Positions 1 through 9,649 of a stretch of 64,000 bases of DNA are shown here, piece by piece. The notes under the pieces are model-generated. The model ran no database searches. It was not told where the DNA came from and saw only the letters and a program-made list of their open reading frames with translations. Position 1 is the first letter of the stretch, and every line of letters begins with the position of its first letter. The position numbers and the translations under genes were made by a program. Origin of the DNA: Aliiglaciecola lipolytica E3 (lineage in GTDB: Bacteria > Pseudomonadota > Gammaproteobacteria > Enterobacterales > Alteromonadaceae); assembly GCF_000314975.1 (NCBI RefSeq), contig NZ_BAEN01000011.1:1-64000 (forward strand). Direction: 5' to 3'.

Positions 1-329
1 TTGCCTGTCCATTAAAAACTAACTGATTTCTGTATACCATTCGACCAAAACAATGTCAGGGTTTTTAACATATATCAATATGCACTTTTCCTAGTAACAA
101 AAATTATTATATATATCAGTATGCTATATAGAAGGAATGTTTCTTGCTTCTTAAATTTTGCTTAGAAGTTGAGACAATAAAAAATGAAACCATTATTAAT
201 TCATCGTTCCCAACCTAAGTTTGGCTAACCAAGTCAAGTTACCAAACCAAAGAAGTTTGGAAAACGTTTCTATACGTATGCAGTATCAAACTGCTCAAAA
301 AAAATTATAAAACAACAAAGGAAAATTCT
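1..329. other. 5' intergenic region before the protease gene
   Basis: No coding sequence is convincing here. The stretch is AT-rich and holds a near-identical 13-mer at 71-83 and 112-124 (TATATCA-A/G-TATGC), 41 bp apart. A small inverted repeat, CCAAAC at 242-247 and GTTTGG at 255-260, is followed by the palindrome AAACGTTT at 262-269. The AAGGAAA ribosome-binding site lies just before the ATG at 330. The repeats could be operator sites for the protease, but that is inference. Confidence 0.5.
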
Positions 330-3300
330 ATGTTACGCAAACAGCTAACTGTACTCGGAACTGGGTGCTTTTTGGCGATGTCTGTACATAGTGCATTGGC
401 ATTATCAAATCCAGACCGCAGTTTTGTCACCGCAGATGGTTCTACTTCTCAGACCTCTGCTTCAAAGACACGTTATATAGTTCAATTAAGAGGAGCGCCA
501 GCAGCTAATCGCCCCCTTAAAACGAATCTACCGAACAAAGCAGGTGGTATTCTTAAAAGCGCTAAATATGATGCTAATTCAGCTTCTAATATTGCATACA
601 GGAAAGAATTAGTTAATAAACAAAACAAAATTATGAATGATGTAGGGATTAAAGAAGCTGTATATACCTACGAACATTCTTTTAATGGTTTTGCAGCAAA
701 TTTAACTTCCGCACAGGTATCAAAATTGAGGACTAATTCGGAAGTTATAAATATTTGGCCTGATGAAATCCGTGAAATGGACACGTCAAATACGCCATCT
801 TTCTTAGGTCTAACATCACCGGATGGACTTCACACTTTAGGTAATAAAGGTGAAGACATGATCATTGGCGTAGTGGATTCTGGAGTTTGGCCGGAAAACC
901 CTAGTCTAGATGATACCGGTTTTGCTCCAATTCAAGACACTAGACCTGAATGGCCTAATAAAGAAGATGTGTGTGATGTCGGTACTGATCCTTTGTTTGA
1001 ATGTAATAACAAATTAATCGGTGCTCGTTACTTCAACACGGGTTTTGGACCTGAATCGTTGTTACCGGGTGAATTTGATTCACCACGTGACGCCGACGGT
1101 CATGGTACTCATACAATGACAACTGCTGGCGGTAACGAAAGTGTTTCAGCGTCGATACTTGGAGTTGATGTTGGTTTAGTTACCGGCATGGCTCCTAGAG
1201 CTCGTGTGGCGGCATATAAAGTCTGTTGGAACGGAAGTGCCCCAGGAAATAGTGGTTGTGCGACTACAGATTCCGTAGCAGCAATTGATGCTGCAGTCGC
1301 GGACGGTGTGGATGTTATAAACTTTTCTATAAGCGGCAGTAGAACAGATTTAGTAGACCCAGTTCATGTAGCGTTTTTCAATGCAGCTAGAGGCGGTGTA
1401 TTTAGTTCGCTTTCTGCTGGTAACTCAGGTCCGGGCGCGCAAACAGTTGCCCACAATGTACCTTGGGTAACTACAGTTGCTGCATCTACTTATGATGGCG
1501 ATACTGCACTTATTGGTAATACTTTAGAAGTTAGCTACGACGATGTAACTGACGATTTATATTCAGTTCATGGTTCAATTACAGCACCAGTGCCTGAAGA
1601 AGGATTATCAGGTCAATTAGTTGCAGCAACTCCTGCCCTAGCATGCGATGATGGGCTCACTAATCCAGCAGAAATTGCTGGAAACATCGCATTGATAGCA
1701 CGTGGAGTATGTAACTTCAGTATTAAAATACTGAACGCGCAAAATGCTGGTGCAACTGGCGTTGTTGTTTACTCAGATAACCGCGCTCCTACCCCTATGG
1801 GTGGTGATGCAACTGGCATTACGATTCCAGGGGTTATGATTACGAATGAAAAAGGCCTTGAATTAGCAGGTCTAGTTGATGAAGTAACTGTTAGCGTTAA
1901 TATGACCTACGATGCAATTTCTGGAGGAACATCAACAGAAATAGGAAATCAGATTGCAGGATTTTCTTCTCGAGGTGAAAGTTTAGCCACAGCAGACATC
2001 ATTAAACCTGATATCACAGCGCCAGGTCAGCAGATTCTAGCGGGAACTTCTGGTTCACAAATAGATAGCGGTTTGATGGGTGAAAGCTATGCCTACCTAA
2101 GTGGTACGTCAATGTCTTCTCCTCATATTGCTGGACTAGCGGCATTAGTACGTGAAGCAAATCCTACATGGAGCCCTGCTGCGGTTAAATCTGCAATAAT
2201 GACCACAGCAAGACAAAATCTAACTAAAGAAGATGGAGCAACCGCAGCCGACCCATTTGATTATGGTGCAGGACATGTGGATCCAAACTTCGCTGTCGAT
2301 CCGGGATTAGTCTACGACGCAAACGAGTTTGACTATTGGGCATTCTTGTGTGGTCAAGGTGAATCAGCATTTACTGAATCAACTTCTGGCTTTAGTTGTG
2401 CAGCGTTCGAAAATGCGGGTTATCCAACAGATGCAAGTGATCTGAACATTGCCTCAATCGCTATTGACGAGCTTGCTGGGACACAAACAATCACTCGTTA
2501 TGTCAATAATGTAAGTGACTTAAATAGTTATGTTGCTAGTGTTGAAGCGCCGTCTGGTATTGATGTAACAGTGAGTGTTCTTGATTGGAACACAGGTACT
2601 TTTGTCGATTCAGATGTTATGGGCTTCAGAGAAAGTGATGGTCTAGGCTTATACCAATTGACCTTCAGTAAGAATGCTGATGTTGAGCTTAATGAGTGGA
2701 CGTTTGGTTCGATTACTTGGAGTGATGGCACACATAATGTTCGCAGTCCAATAGCAATCATGCCAACAGAACCTGTTCGTGTTACAGCTCCTGATGAAAT
2801 AAACCTTGTTACTACAGGTTCAGCTGCACGTGTCACCTTATCTGCAGAAGTTGGGTATAACGGCAGATTCTATGCACAAGGAATTGGTCTAGATACCTCC
2901 ACTATCGATGAGGAAACAGGTCTTGGTCAGGTTTACGGTGAATCACATGTCGTATCGCAAGATCCAGATAGTACGTTTGCTTTCCTTGAACCTGGTTTAG
3001 CGGTATACATGGTTGATGTACCTGAAGGAACCAGAATTGCGAAATTTGAAATTAATACTGATGATTTGCCAAATCCAGCTATGGATCTAGATCTATACGT
3101 TTGGGAGTGTCCTCAGTTTAGCTGCTCTCAAGTGGGCGCAAGCACAAACTTCGATTCCGACGAAACTGTGACTCTAGTAGATCCTACTCCGTTAGCTAAT
3201 TTAGGTGGATTTGATACTTACCTAGTATTTGTTCATGGTTGGGACATGGCCGGTGAAGGGCCTACTGAAGTTCCACTACATGTATGGACTGTCGATGAGT

Positions 3301-3479
3301 CTGGTACGACTGGATTGACTGTTAGAGCGTCTTCAAGAGCTGTAGCTGGCCGTACAAGTAGAGTGTATGTGGGAATGTATGGACTACAAGCGGGTGAAAA
3401 CTACGTTGGTGGTGTTATATATAAAGACGAAAATGGAAATGAGAATGGTCTAACAGTTATTGACGTTGAAGCGCAATAA
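330..3479 (+). CDS. Secreted subtilisin-like serine protease (peptidase S8) with PA and C-terminal domains
   Basis: A secreted endopeptidase of 1049 residues. A Sec signal peptide occupies about residues 1-25 (basic start, hydrophobic core, cleavage near ALA-LS), followed by an inhibitor-I9-type propeptide to about 150. The catalytic triad is visible: Asp183 in VVDSGVWPEN, His258 in DGHGTHT and Ser594 in SGTSMSSPH. A protease-associated (PA) domain is inserted between His and Ser at about 437-530. After the catalytic domain come a fibronectin-III-like region (about 640-770) and a PPC-like beta domain (about 880-985) with paired cysteines. This layout resembles plant-type subtilases and the large extracellular subtilases of marine Alteromonadales. 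The gene stands alone, with AAGGAAA ahead of the ATG and its own terminator. Its likely role is extracellular protein degradation for nutrition. Substrate and propeptide processing cannot be read from sequence. Confidence 0.93.
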   Translation: MLRKQLTVLGTGCFLAMSVHSALALSNPDRSFVTADGSTSQTSASKTRYIVQLRGAPAANRPLKTNLPNKAGGILKSAKYDANSASNIAYRKELVNKQNKIMNDVGIKEAVYTYEHSFNGFAANLTSAQVSKLRTNSEVINIWPDEIREMDTSNTPSFLGLTSPDGLHTLGNKGEDMIIGVVDSGVWPENPSLDDTGFAPIQDTRPEWPNKEDVCDVGTDPLFECNNKLIGARYFNTGFGPESLLPGEFDSPRDADGHGTHTMTTAGGNESVSASILGVDVGLVTGMAPRARVAAYKVCWNGSAPGNSGCATTDSVAAIDAAVADGVDVINFSISGSRTDLVDPVHVAFFNAARGGVFSSLSAGNSGPGAQTVAHNVPWVTTVAASTYDGDTALIGNTLEVSYDDVTDDLYSVHGSITAPVPEEGLSGQLVAATPALACDDGLTNPAEIAGNIALIARGVCNFSIKILNAQNAGATGVVVYSDNRAPTPMGGDATGITIPGVMITNEKGLELAGLVDEVTVSVNMTYDAISGGTSTEIGNQIAGFSSRGESLATADIIKPDITAPGQQILAGTSGSQIDSGLMGESYAYLSGTSMSSPHIAGLAALVREANPTWSPAAVKSAIMTTARQNLTKEDGATAADPFDYGAGHVDPNFAVDPGLVYDANEFDYWAFLCGQGESAFTESTSGFSCAAFENAGYPTDASDLNIASIAIDELAGTQTITRYVNNVSDLNSYVASVEAPSGIDVTVSVLDWNTGTFVDSDVMGFRESDGLGLYQLTFSKNADVELNEWTFGSITWSDGTHNVRSPIAIMPTEPVRVTAPDEINLVTTGSAARVTLSAEVGYNGRFYAQGIGLDTSTIDEETGLGQVYGESHVVSQDPDSTFAFLEPGLAVYMVDVPEGTRIAKFEINTDDLPNPAMDLDLYVWECPQFSCSQVGASTNFDSDETVTLVDPTPLANLGGFDTYLVFVHGWDMAGEGPTEVPLHVWTVDESGTTGLTVRASSRAVAGRTSRVYVGMYGLQAGENYVGGVIYKDENGNENGLTVIDVEAQ

Positions 3480-3502
3480 TTAATATTTCATTCGAATAGA
3501 TT

Positions 3503-3528
3503 AAAAGCCCGCTTATGCGGGCTTTTTT
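3503..3528 (+). terminator. Rho-independent terminator of the protease gene
   Basis: A GC-rich hairpin (AAAGCCCGC, loop TTAT, GCGGGCTTT) runs into a T tract 24 nt after the protease stop codon. Confidence 0.9.
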
Positions 3529-3743
3529 ATGCGAGTCTCTTAACCAACAAATACCGATTAAAGTTTGTTTTAAACGTGAATCTACGTCAAAAGCAAACAA
3601 ATTGATTAACAAAATATCGATTTACCCTACAAGTTTGTTTAGATATCGAGCAAACGAACAAATCACTTCAAAAAAGGGTTGACGACCTTATCCCATATCA
3701 GCATAATACGCGCCACTCCAAAGAGGAGTACCCAAAGATAGAT
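3529..3743. other. tRNA operon upstream region with repeated AAGTTTGTTT
   Basis: This gap before the tRNA genes has no gene. The 10-mer AAGTTTGTTT occurs exactly at 3561-3570 and 3631-3640, and AGCAAAC occurs at 3592-3598 and 3649-3655. A/T-rich tracts spaced by helical turns upstream of a stable-RNA promoter would suit Fis or UP-element activation. That reading is inference. Confidence 0.5.
3679..3707 (+). promoter_or_regulatory. Sigma-70 promoter of the tRNA operon
   Basis: A TTGACG -35 element (3679-3684) and a CATAAT -10 element (3702-3707) are separated by 17 bp and followed by a GC-rich ACGCGCC discriminator. Such a discriminator is typical of stringently controlled stable-RNA promoters. 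The first tRNA begins 37 nt after the -10. Confidence 0.8.
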
Positions 3744-3820
3744 GGCTACGTAGCTCAGCTGGTTAGAGCACATCACTCATAATGATGGGGTCGCAGGTTC
3801 GAGTCCCGCCGTAGCCACCA
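3744..3820 (+). tRNA. tRNA-Met (CAT), elongator type
   Basis: A full cloverleaf of 77 nt with encoded CCA. The acceptor GGCTACG pairs with CGTAGCC, the anticodon stem CATCA/TGATG encloses CTCATAA (anticodon CAT), and the T loop is TTCGAGT. The fully paired acceptor end argues against an initiator tRNA. It is first in a Met-Leu-Gln-Gln operon matching the order of the E. coli metT-leuW-glnU-glnW start. Confidence 0.96.
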
Positions 3821-3844
3821 AGTCTTGTTTTAGGACAAGCAACT

Positions 3845-3929
3845 GCGGAAGTGGTGGAATTGGTAGACACGCTGGATTTAGGTTCCAGTGCTTCACGGCG
3901 TGAGAGTTCAAGTCTCTCCTTCCGCACCA
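3845..3929 (+). tRNA. tRNA-Leu (TAG)
   Basis: An 85-nt class II tRNA with encoded CCA. The acceptor is GCGGAAG/CTTCCGC, the anticodon loop TTTAGGT gives anticodon TAG, and the long variable arm CGGCGTG-type insert expected of leucine tRNAs is present. It starts 24 nt after tRNA-Met. Confidence 0.96.
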
Positions 3930-3936
3930 TTTTTGT

Positions 3937-4011
3937 TGGGGTATAGCCAAGCGGTAAGGCAGCGGGTTTTGATCCCGCCATTCGTTGGTTCAAATCCAGC
4001 TACCCCAGCCA
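3937..4011 (+). tRNA. tRNA-Gln (TTG), copy 1
   Basis: A 75-nt tRNA with encoded CCA. The acceptor TGGGGTA/TACCCCA encloses an anticodon stem GCGGG/CCCGC with loop TTTTGAT (anticodon TTG). It lies 7 nt after tRNA-Leu. Confidence 0.96.
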
Positions 4012-4022
4012 ACTTTCTGCGT

Positions 4023-4044
4023 AATAAGTGCATTTGCACTTATT
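4023..4044 (+). repeat. Perfect hairpin between the two tRNA-Gln genes
   Basis: The arms AATAAGTGCA (4023-4032) and TGCACTTATT (4035-4044) are perfectly complementary with a TT spacer. The hairpin fills most of the 39-nt gap between the tRNA-Gln copies and is followed by GCCTTTT. It could be an RNA-processing site or a weak intra-operon terminator. Confidence 0.7.
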
Positions 4045-4050
4045 GCCTTT

Positions 4051-4125
4051 TGGGGTATAGCCAAGCGGTAAGGCAGCGGGTTTTGATCCCGCCATTCGTT
4101 GGTTCAAATCCAGCTACCCCAGCCA
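4051..4125 (+). tRNA. tRNA-Gln (TTG), copy 2
   Basis: Identical to the first tRNA-Gln over all 75 nt, including anticodon TTG and encoded CCA. A recent tandem duplication or gene conversion explains the identity. Confidence 0.96.
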
Positions 4126-4130
4126 TATCT

Positions 4131-4159
4131 AAGCCCAAGATAATTTCTTGGGCTTTTTT
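4131..4159 (+). terminator. Terminator of the tRNA operon
   Basis: The hairpin AAGCCCAAGA / TCTTGGGCTT (4131-4140, 4146-4155) is followed by a T run six nt after the last tRNA. Confidence 0.9.
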
Positions 4160-4251
4160 ATTTGGAAAATTCACCTTCTCCATCCCCTTTACTTGCTAAC
4201 TAGATCCATTCACACTTAACCTATAAAAATTATAAATTACTAGGAACTAGT

Positions 4252-5709
4252 GTGATAAATGACATTGTCAATTTTATAAACGATGTATTGTGGAATAAAG
4301 GATTAAGCGTTTTATGGGAAACTGATGCCGAACAATCCAGTTTTTATGTCCCAATATTAGCAGTCATGCTGGTGTTTGCAGGTGTGTGGTTCACAGTGAA
4401 GTTAGGCTTTCTGCAATTTAGACATTTTGGCCACATGTTCAGCATTATGAAAAACAGTACCAAAAGTGACGCTGCGGGGATAAGTTCATTTCAAGCACTA
4501 TGTACAAGCCTCTCTGCTCGTGTAGGCACGGGTAATTTAGCGGGTGTCGCTGTCGCTATTTCCTTAGGTGGGTCCGGTGCTATTTTTTGGATGTGGATGA
4601 TTGCCTTACTCGGTATGGCAACCGGCTTTGCCGAAAGTGTGTTAGGCCAGCTATACAAAGTTAAAGATACTAATGGTGAATTTCGAGGCGGTCCAGCCTA
4701 TTACATACAACAGGGTTTAAATAAACGCTGGCTAGCTGTCATATTTTCGTTATGTCTATTTCTTGGTTATGGATTTATTTTTAGCGCAGTTCAGGCCAAC
4801 ACCATCACAGACGCTCTCAATCACGCATACGAAATTCCAACTCAATATTCAGGTCTAGTTATTATTCTATTGGCCGGGCTAATCGTTGTTGGTGGGTTGC
4901 GAGCAATCGCAAGATTCGCCGAATGGATTGTGCCTTTTATGGCAATTACTTACGTTTTAGTGACACTTACCATTACGATAGTAAATATTGACCTAGTGCC
5001 AGCCATGCTGATTGATATTATTAAGTCTGCATTTGGACTTCAAGAAGCCGCAGCTGGTGCATTAGGGGCGGCGATAAAAAATGGTATTCAACGTGGCCTA
5101 TATTCAAATGAAGCGGGGTCAGGAAGCGTCCCACATGCCGCAGCGGGCGCATCACCTAATCCGAATCACCCAGTATCACAAGGATACGTGCAAATGCTCG
5201 GCGTATTTATCGACACTATGGTGCTTTGTACCTGCACAGCTGTCGTTATTTTGTTGGCAGGTGGCTCTAGCGGTGAGCAAATGGAAGGTATTCGCTTGAC
5301 CCAAGATGCCATGGGCAGTCATTTAGGCAGTTATGGGGGAGATTTTGTGGCAGCAGCGATTAGTCTTTTCGCTTTTACCTCTGTCGTAGCCAACTACGCT
5401 TACGGTGAAAGTAATCTGCATATGTTCAAACTAGATAACAAAATTGGCCGATGGGTATATACCACAGGTTATTTGTTGATGATTTTTTGGGGTTCCATGG
5501 CTTCACTACCCAAAGTTTGGGCCATGGCCGACATGGCTTTAGGTTTAATGACCTTTATTAATATTATCGCGGTAGTTTGGATGACTCCTACAATAGTTTC
5601 GATTAGTCAAGATTACTTTGAGAAGCGCAAAGCAGGCAAAGCACCTGAATACAAAAACGGTGATTGCGTTATTCAAGGAGAAACTGAAAAAGGAATTTGG
5701 GGTAAATAA
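4252..5709 (+). CDS. Sodium/alanine (AGCS family) symporter
   Basis: An inner-membrane cotransporter of 485 residues, the usual AGCS length, predicted to take up alanine, glycine or a similar amino acid with Na+. About 10-11 hydrophobic helices are spread over the chain. The family signatures ARVGTGNLAGVAVAIS (about 83-98) and SNEAGSGSVPHAAA (about 285-298) are present. Initiation is from a GTG with an AGGAA-type site upstream. The gene stands alone between the tRNA operon and the convergent ubiF gene. In E. coli these neighbours are adjacent without it, so it looks like a lineage-specific insertion. The exact amino acid cannot be assigned. Confidence 0.92.
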   Translation: MINDIVNFINDVLWNKGLSVLWETDAEQSSFYVPILAVMLVFAGVWFTVKLGFLQFRHFGHMFSIMKNSTKSDAAGISSFQALCTSLSARVGTGNLAGVAVAISLGGSGAIFWMWMIALLGMATGFAESVLGQLYKVKDTNGEFRGGPAYYIQQGLNKRWLAVIFSLCLFLGYGFIFSAVQANTITDALNHAYEIPTQYSGLVIILLAGLIVVGGLRAIARFAEWIVPFMAITYVLVTLTITIVNIDLVPAMLIDIIKSAFGLQEAAAGALGAAIKNGIQRGLYSNEAGSGSVPHAAAGASPNPNHPVSQGYVQMLGVFIDTMVLCTCTAVVILLAGGSSGEQMEGIRLTQDAMGSHLGSYGGDFVAAAISLFAFTSVVANYAYGESNLHMFKLDNKIGRWVYTTGYLLMIFWGSMASLPKVWAMADMALGLMTFINIIAVVWMTPTIVSISQDYFEKRKAGKAPEYKNGDCVIQGETEKGIWGK

Positions 5710-5716
5710 GGTTTTT

Positions 5717-5742
5717 GGACTGACGCTGCCTTAGGTCAGTCC
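5717..5742. repeat. Inverted repeat at the convergent symporter/ubiF junction
   Basis: GGACTGAC (5717-5724) and GTCAGTCC (5735-5742) form a perfect 8-bp stem with a 10-nt loop that overlaps the last codons of ubiF. No T run follows on either strand, so it is at best a weak bidirectional terminator. Confidence 0.5.
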
Positions 5743-6891
5743 TAACGCGACTTTCATTACCTGCTTTTTAAGTGGGCCAGCTTTATCCGCTAGCTTTAAA
5801 CCTGCATTTCGCAACACTTTTAACGGAAAAATGTTGTTACTGAAGGTCGCATAAATTGCATCCATAGTCGACATCATCAATAAGTTTTGTGGCTTACGAA
5901 TACTTTCATAACGCTTCAATAACGCCGCGACCGAAATGACATCTTTATCCCAACCTTGCATATTATTAAGTAATACCTGTACATCACTAAAGCCTAAATT
6001 TACGCCCTGCCCTGCAAGCGGGTTAATAGTGTGTGCTGCATCACCAATTAAGACTGTGTTATTTTTGCAATAACGAGTGGCATGCATTCTGGTTAGCGGG
6101 AAACTCGCTACTTGCAGAATGTCGAAATCAGCCAACTTCTGCGGAAAGTTAGCCACGATTTGAGCTTTCAAATTACTATGATTTAGACGTGTTAGTTCAC
6201 TAATTCTTTCCGCACTGTCGTACCAAACCAATGAAGCAAAATCACCATACAAAGGTAAGAATGCTCTGGGCCCTGAAGGTGTAAATTGTTGCCAGGTTAT
6301 ATTTTGCTGTTGCGAATCAACCATTTTAATATTGATCCCCATCGCATGTTGTTGATACTGCCAACCCTGTGATCCAATTTTCAATAAGTTTCTTATCTGC
6401 GAATGGCCTCCGTCAGCTCCAATTAAAACTTTGCTTTCAAATAATTCATCATCCAAAGTTTGAATTGAAATAACCGCACCCTCTGAAACACTTTTTATCG
6501 TTTTTTCGGTTACGACAGTAATATTCTGCAACATCTTAATCCGATTAAATAATGCGAGTTGAATTAATCTATTTTCAATAATGAAACCTAGTTGATTTTG
6601 ATTTAGTTCTGCACAATCAAAACGCGTTAAAGCCTTTTCATCTTCCCATACTTGCATTTGGGTAAATGGACATAGTCGCATTTTTTCAATTTCCGACCAG
6701 ACTCCCAACGACTCCAACAGCGACTGAGAATGTAAATTGATTGCTGAAACTCGCATGTCAGGTGACTGCTCAGGACTAAAAGGAGATGGCAATACAGATT
6801 CAAAAATGACTACGTTTAATCCTTGCTGAGCTAAGCCAATACCTGCTGCAGCACCTACCATTCCACCGCCAACAATCGCTACATCAAACAT
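5731..6891 (-). CDS. ubiF: Ubiquinone-biosynthesis FAD-dependent hydroxylase (UbiF-type)
   Basis: A FAD monooxygenase of the UbiH/UbiF/VisC family, 386 residues. In E. coli UbiF hydroxylates the demethoxyubiquinol ring late in ubiquinone synthesis at the membrane face. The N-terminal dinucleotide fold VAIVGGGMVGAAAG is at residues 4-17. The second FAD-binding motif, IGDAAHTINPLAGQGVNLG, lies about residues 286-304. The assignment to UbiF rather than UbiH, UbiI or UbiM rests on position: it is divergent from miaB and next to a Met/Leu/Gln tRNA cluster, as in E. coli. Paralogues share the same motifs, so the substrate position is less certain than the family. Confidence 0.85.
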   Translation of the reverse strand: MFDVAIVGGGMVGAAAGIGLAQQGLNVVIFESVLPSPFSPEQSPDMRVSAINLHSQSLLESLGVWSEIEKMRLCPFTQMQVWEDEKALTRFDCAELNQNQLGFIIENRLIQLALFNRIKMLQNITVVTEKTIKSVSEGAVISIQTLDDELFESKVLIGADGGHSQIRNLLKIGSQGWQYQQHAMGINIKMVDSQQQNITWQQFTPSGPRAFLPLYGDFASLVWYDSAERISELTRLNHSNLKAQIVANFPQKLADFDILQVASFPLTRMHATRYCKNNTVLIGDAAHTINPLAGQGVNLGFSDVQVLLNNMQGWDKDVISVAALLKRYESIRKPQNLLMMSTMDAIYATFSNNIFPLKVLRNAGLKLADKAGPLKKQVMKVALGLT

Positions 6892-7144
6892 ATTTTTTAC
6901 GCGCCAAAATATTAGTCATACCTATATCATACTGAAATAACTCACGATTAATCAGCTAATTTAAGAATAAATTCTGCAGTTATAGCTCCGTCATAGTGAA
7001 ATAGCAGAACAAAGCTAGATTCAATCAACAAAAAACGTTAAAATAAGCGGTTCGATTTAGCTTCTTTTGAAGAAGTTGGTTAGCTTGGGCTGCGCAGAAA
7101 TACTGCTGGGCTAGTATTCAAAGATTAGGGTTTAGAAACACAAT

Positions 7145-8587
7145 ATGAGCAAAAAGTTATACATTAAAACTTGGGGCTGCCAAATGAACGAGTATGATTC
7201 GGAAAAAATGGCCGATCTTCTCGATTCGACACACGGTTATGAACTGGCTAATGAAGCTGAAGATGCCGATGTCATATTGCTAAATACCTGTTCTATTCGT
7301 GAAAAAGCTCAAGAGAAGGTATTTCATCAGCTTGGCCGCTGGAAAAACTTAAAAAAGCATAAACCCGATTTGATTATTGGTGTGGGTGGTTGTGTTGCAT
7401 CCCAAGAAGGCAATACCATCCGACAACGTGCGCCTTTTGTAGACGTTATTTTTGGTCCACAAACCTTGCATCGCCTACCCGAGATGATAAACCAAATTAA
7501 AAGCGGCTCACAATCAGTCGTAGATGTAAGCTTCCCCGAAATTGAAAAGTTCGATCGCCTACCTGAGCCTCGTGCCGAAGGACCAAGTGCTTTTGTCTCG
7601 ATTATGGAAGGTTGCTCTAAATACTGTAGCTTTTGTGTTGTACCTTACACTAGAGGTGAGGAAGTAAGTAGACCCGTAGACGATGTACTTCTAGAGGTTG
7701 CACAACTTGCCGAGCAAGGAGTTCGCGAAGTCAATCTATTAGGCCAGAACGTCAATGCCTTCAGAGGCCCACATTTTGACGAGTCAATTTGTAATTTTGC
7801 CGAATTATTGGAGTTAATCGCCTCAATTGATGGAATTGATCGAATCCGCTACACCACTTCACACCCTGTCGAGTTTACTGAAGACTTGATTGAAGCCTAC
7901 GCCACTATTCCAGAATTAGTAGATCATCTGCACTTGCCCGTGCAAAGTGGTGCGGATCGCATTTTAAATTTGATGAAACGAGGGCATACAGCGATCGAAT
8001 ATAAATCCAAGATCCGAAAATTAAAGAAAGTCCGCCCTAACCTTTGCATGTCATCTGACTTTATTATTGGATTTCCCGGCGAAACCGATGAAGACTTTCA
8101 AGCCACGATGGATCTCATTCAAGCAGTTGATTTTGATTTGAGTTTCAGCTTTATATACAGCGCAAGGCCTGGCACACCAGCGGCAGATTTGCCCGACGAT
8201 GTTAGTGAAGAAACTAAAAAACAGCGCTTACAGATTTTACAAAACCGAATCAATCAACAGGCGCTAAGAATCGCTAGAAATATGCTAAATACAGAACAAC
8301 GAATCTTAGTGGAAGGTCCATCAAAGAAAAATCCTATGGAACTTTCTGGTCGTACAGAAAATAATCGAGTGGTAAACTTTGAAGGAACACCCGATATGAT
8401 CGGTGAATTCATCGATGTCAATATTACCGATGTGTTTGCAAATTCTTTGCGTGGAGACGTTGTCAGACGAGAGAGCGAGATGGGACTTAGAGTAAGCGTC
8501 GCACCGAAAGCTATTTTGTCTAAGAAAGCTGCACCAGCGAACGATTTAGGTGTGCAACAATTTTCTCCATCTTCCCTAAACCAGTAA
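7145..8587 (+). CDS. miaB: tRNA-2-methylthio-N6-dimethylallyladenosine synthase MiaB
   Basis: A radical-SAM methylthiotransferase that adds the methylthio group to i6A37 of tRNAs reading UNN codons. It has 480 residues, close to the E. coli length. The N-terminal MTTase domain carries three cluster cysteines (Cys12 in TWGCQMNEY, one in NTCSIRE, one in GGCVASQEG). The radical-SAM cluster CSKYCSFC places cysteines at 157, 161 and 164, as in E. coli. A C-terminal TRAM domain is at about 380-445. It is the first gene of miaB-ybeZ-ybeY-ybeX-lnt. The C-terminal tail past the TRAM domain (about 445-480) is variable in the family. Confidence 0.97.
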   Translation: MSKKLYIKTWGCQMNEYDSEKMADLLDSTHGYELANEAEDADVILLNTCSIREKAQEKVFHQLGRWKNLKKHKPDLIIGVGGCVASQEGNTIRQRAPFVDVIFGPQTLHRLPEMINQIKSGSQSVVDVSFPEIEKFDRLPEPRAEGPSAFVSIMEGCSKYCSFCVVPYTRGEEVSRPVDDVLLEVAQLAEQGVREVNLLGQNVNAFRGPHFDESICNFAELLELIASIDGIDRIRYTTSHPVEFTEDLIEAYATIPELVDHLHLPVQSGADRILNLMKRGHTAIEYKSKIRKLKKVRPNLCMSSDFIIGFPGETDEDFQATMDLIQAVDFDLSFSFIYSARPGTPAADLPDDVSEETKKQRLQILQNRINQQALRIARNMLNTEQRILVEGPSKKNPMELSGRTENNRVVNFEGTPDMIGEFIDVNITDVFANSLRGDVVRRESEMGLRVSVAPKAILSKKAAPANDLGVQQFSPSSLNQ

Positions 8588-8602
8588 AAGGTAAAATTTA
8601 AT

Positions 8603-9649
8603 TTGAGTACAATTGTCAGTAGCGAAGTATTTCTTGAACCCGCCGATAATAAACGTCTTTCGAGTTTATGTGGTCCATTGGATGACAACATTAAACAAAT
8701 TGAGCGACGTTTAGGTGTAGAGATTACCTATCGCAACAATGAGTTCAAGGTGCTAGGAGATCCTCTGCAAAGTAATGGCGCAGCTGAACTATTAAAATTA
8801 CTTTATATAGAAACACAGCCTGTAAAAGGAAAGATTCCAATTTTGGAGTCTGACCAAGTTCACTTAGCCATTCAAGAAGCTAAATGCTTAGAACGCGCAG
8901 AAGCTGGGCACTACGCCAAAGAAGTGCATATCAAAACACGTAGAGGCGTAATAAAGCCTAGAAACCCTAATCAAAGTAAATATGTATCTAATATTATCAA
9001 TCACGATATAAGTTTTGGTGTCGGTCCTGCAGGAACGGGGAAAACCTATCTCGCTGTAGCCTGTGCCGTAGATGCTTTGGAGCGACAAGAGATTCGCCGA
9101 ATATTACTTACTCGTCCAGCAGTTGAAGCTGGCGAAAAACTGGGTTTCTTACCTGGTGATCTTTCGCAAAAGGTTGATCCTTATTTACGTCCTTTATACG
9201 ACGCGTTGTTTGAAATGTTAGGTTTCGAGAAAGTCGAAAAACTAATTGAACGCAATGTCATTGAAGTAGCACCGCTTGCATATATGCGTGGTAGAACGCT
9301 TAATGACGCTTTTATTATCTTGGATGAGAGTCAAAATACCACTGTTGAGCAAATGAAAATGTTTCTGACTCGTATAGGTTTCAATTCTCGCGCTGTAATC
9401 ACCGGTGATATTACGCAAATCGATTTACCACGAGGAGTGCGGTCTGGATTGCGTCATACAATTGAAGTATTAAAAAATGTTCAAGATATTTCTTTTAATT
9501 TTTTCAGTGCCAATGACGTAGTTCGTCACCCGGTTGTTGCACGAATAGTGCAAGCTTATGAAGAATTTGAGTCTGAACAAGAAAAAGCCAAAATAAAAAA
9601 ACAGGCAGAACAAAACGCCAATATGAAAAACGAGAATGTCTCTAAGTGA
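8603..9649 (+). CDS. ybeZ: PhoH-like ATPase YbeZ
   Basis: A cytoplasmic P-loop ATPase of the PhoH family, 348 residues, thought to act with YbeY in 16S rRNA maturation. An N-terminal KH-like segment contains [20 protein letters not shown], which closely matches the E. coli protein and supports the TTG start used here. Walker A is [11 protein letters not shown] at about 140-150 and the Walker B region is [11 protein letters not shown] at about 236-246. The start lies 15 nt after miaB and the stop overlaps ybeY by 4 nt (GTGA), indicating translational coupling. Confidence 0.95.
   Translation: MSTIVSSEVFLEPADNKRLSSLCGPLDDNIKQIERRLGVEITYRNNEFKVLGDPLQSNGAAELLKLLYIETQPVKGKIPILESDQVHLAIQEAKCLERAEAGHYAKEVHIKTRRGVIKPRNPNQSKYVSNIINHDISFGVGPAGTGKTYLAVACAVDALERQEIRRILLTRPAVEAGEKLGFLPGDLSQKVDPYLRPLYDALFEMLGFEKVEKLIERNVIEVAPLAYMRGRTLNDAFIILDESQNTTVEQMKMFLTRIGFNSRAVITGDITQIDLPRGVRSGLRHTIEVLKNVQDISFNFFSANDVVRHPVVARIVQAYEEFESEQEKAKIKKQAEQNANMKNENVSK

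Noticed and set aside
3888-4199. Open reading frame of 103 codons on the plus strand
   Set aside because: It runs through three tRNA genes and repeats the same peptide because the two tRNA-Gln copies are identical. It is not a gene.
5717-5742. Strong bidirectional terminator between the symporter and ubiF
   Set aside because: The stem is good but there is no T tract on either side and it overlaps coding sequence. It is recorded only as an inverted repeat.
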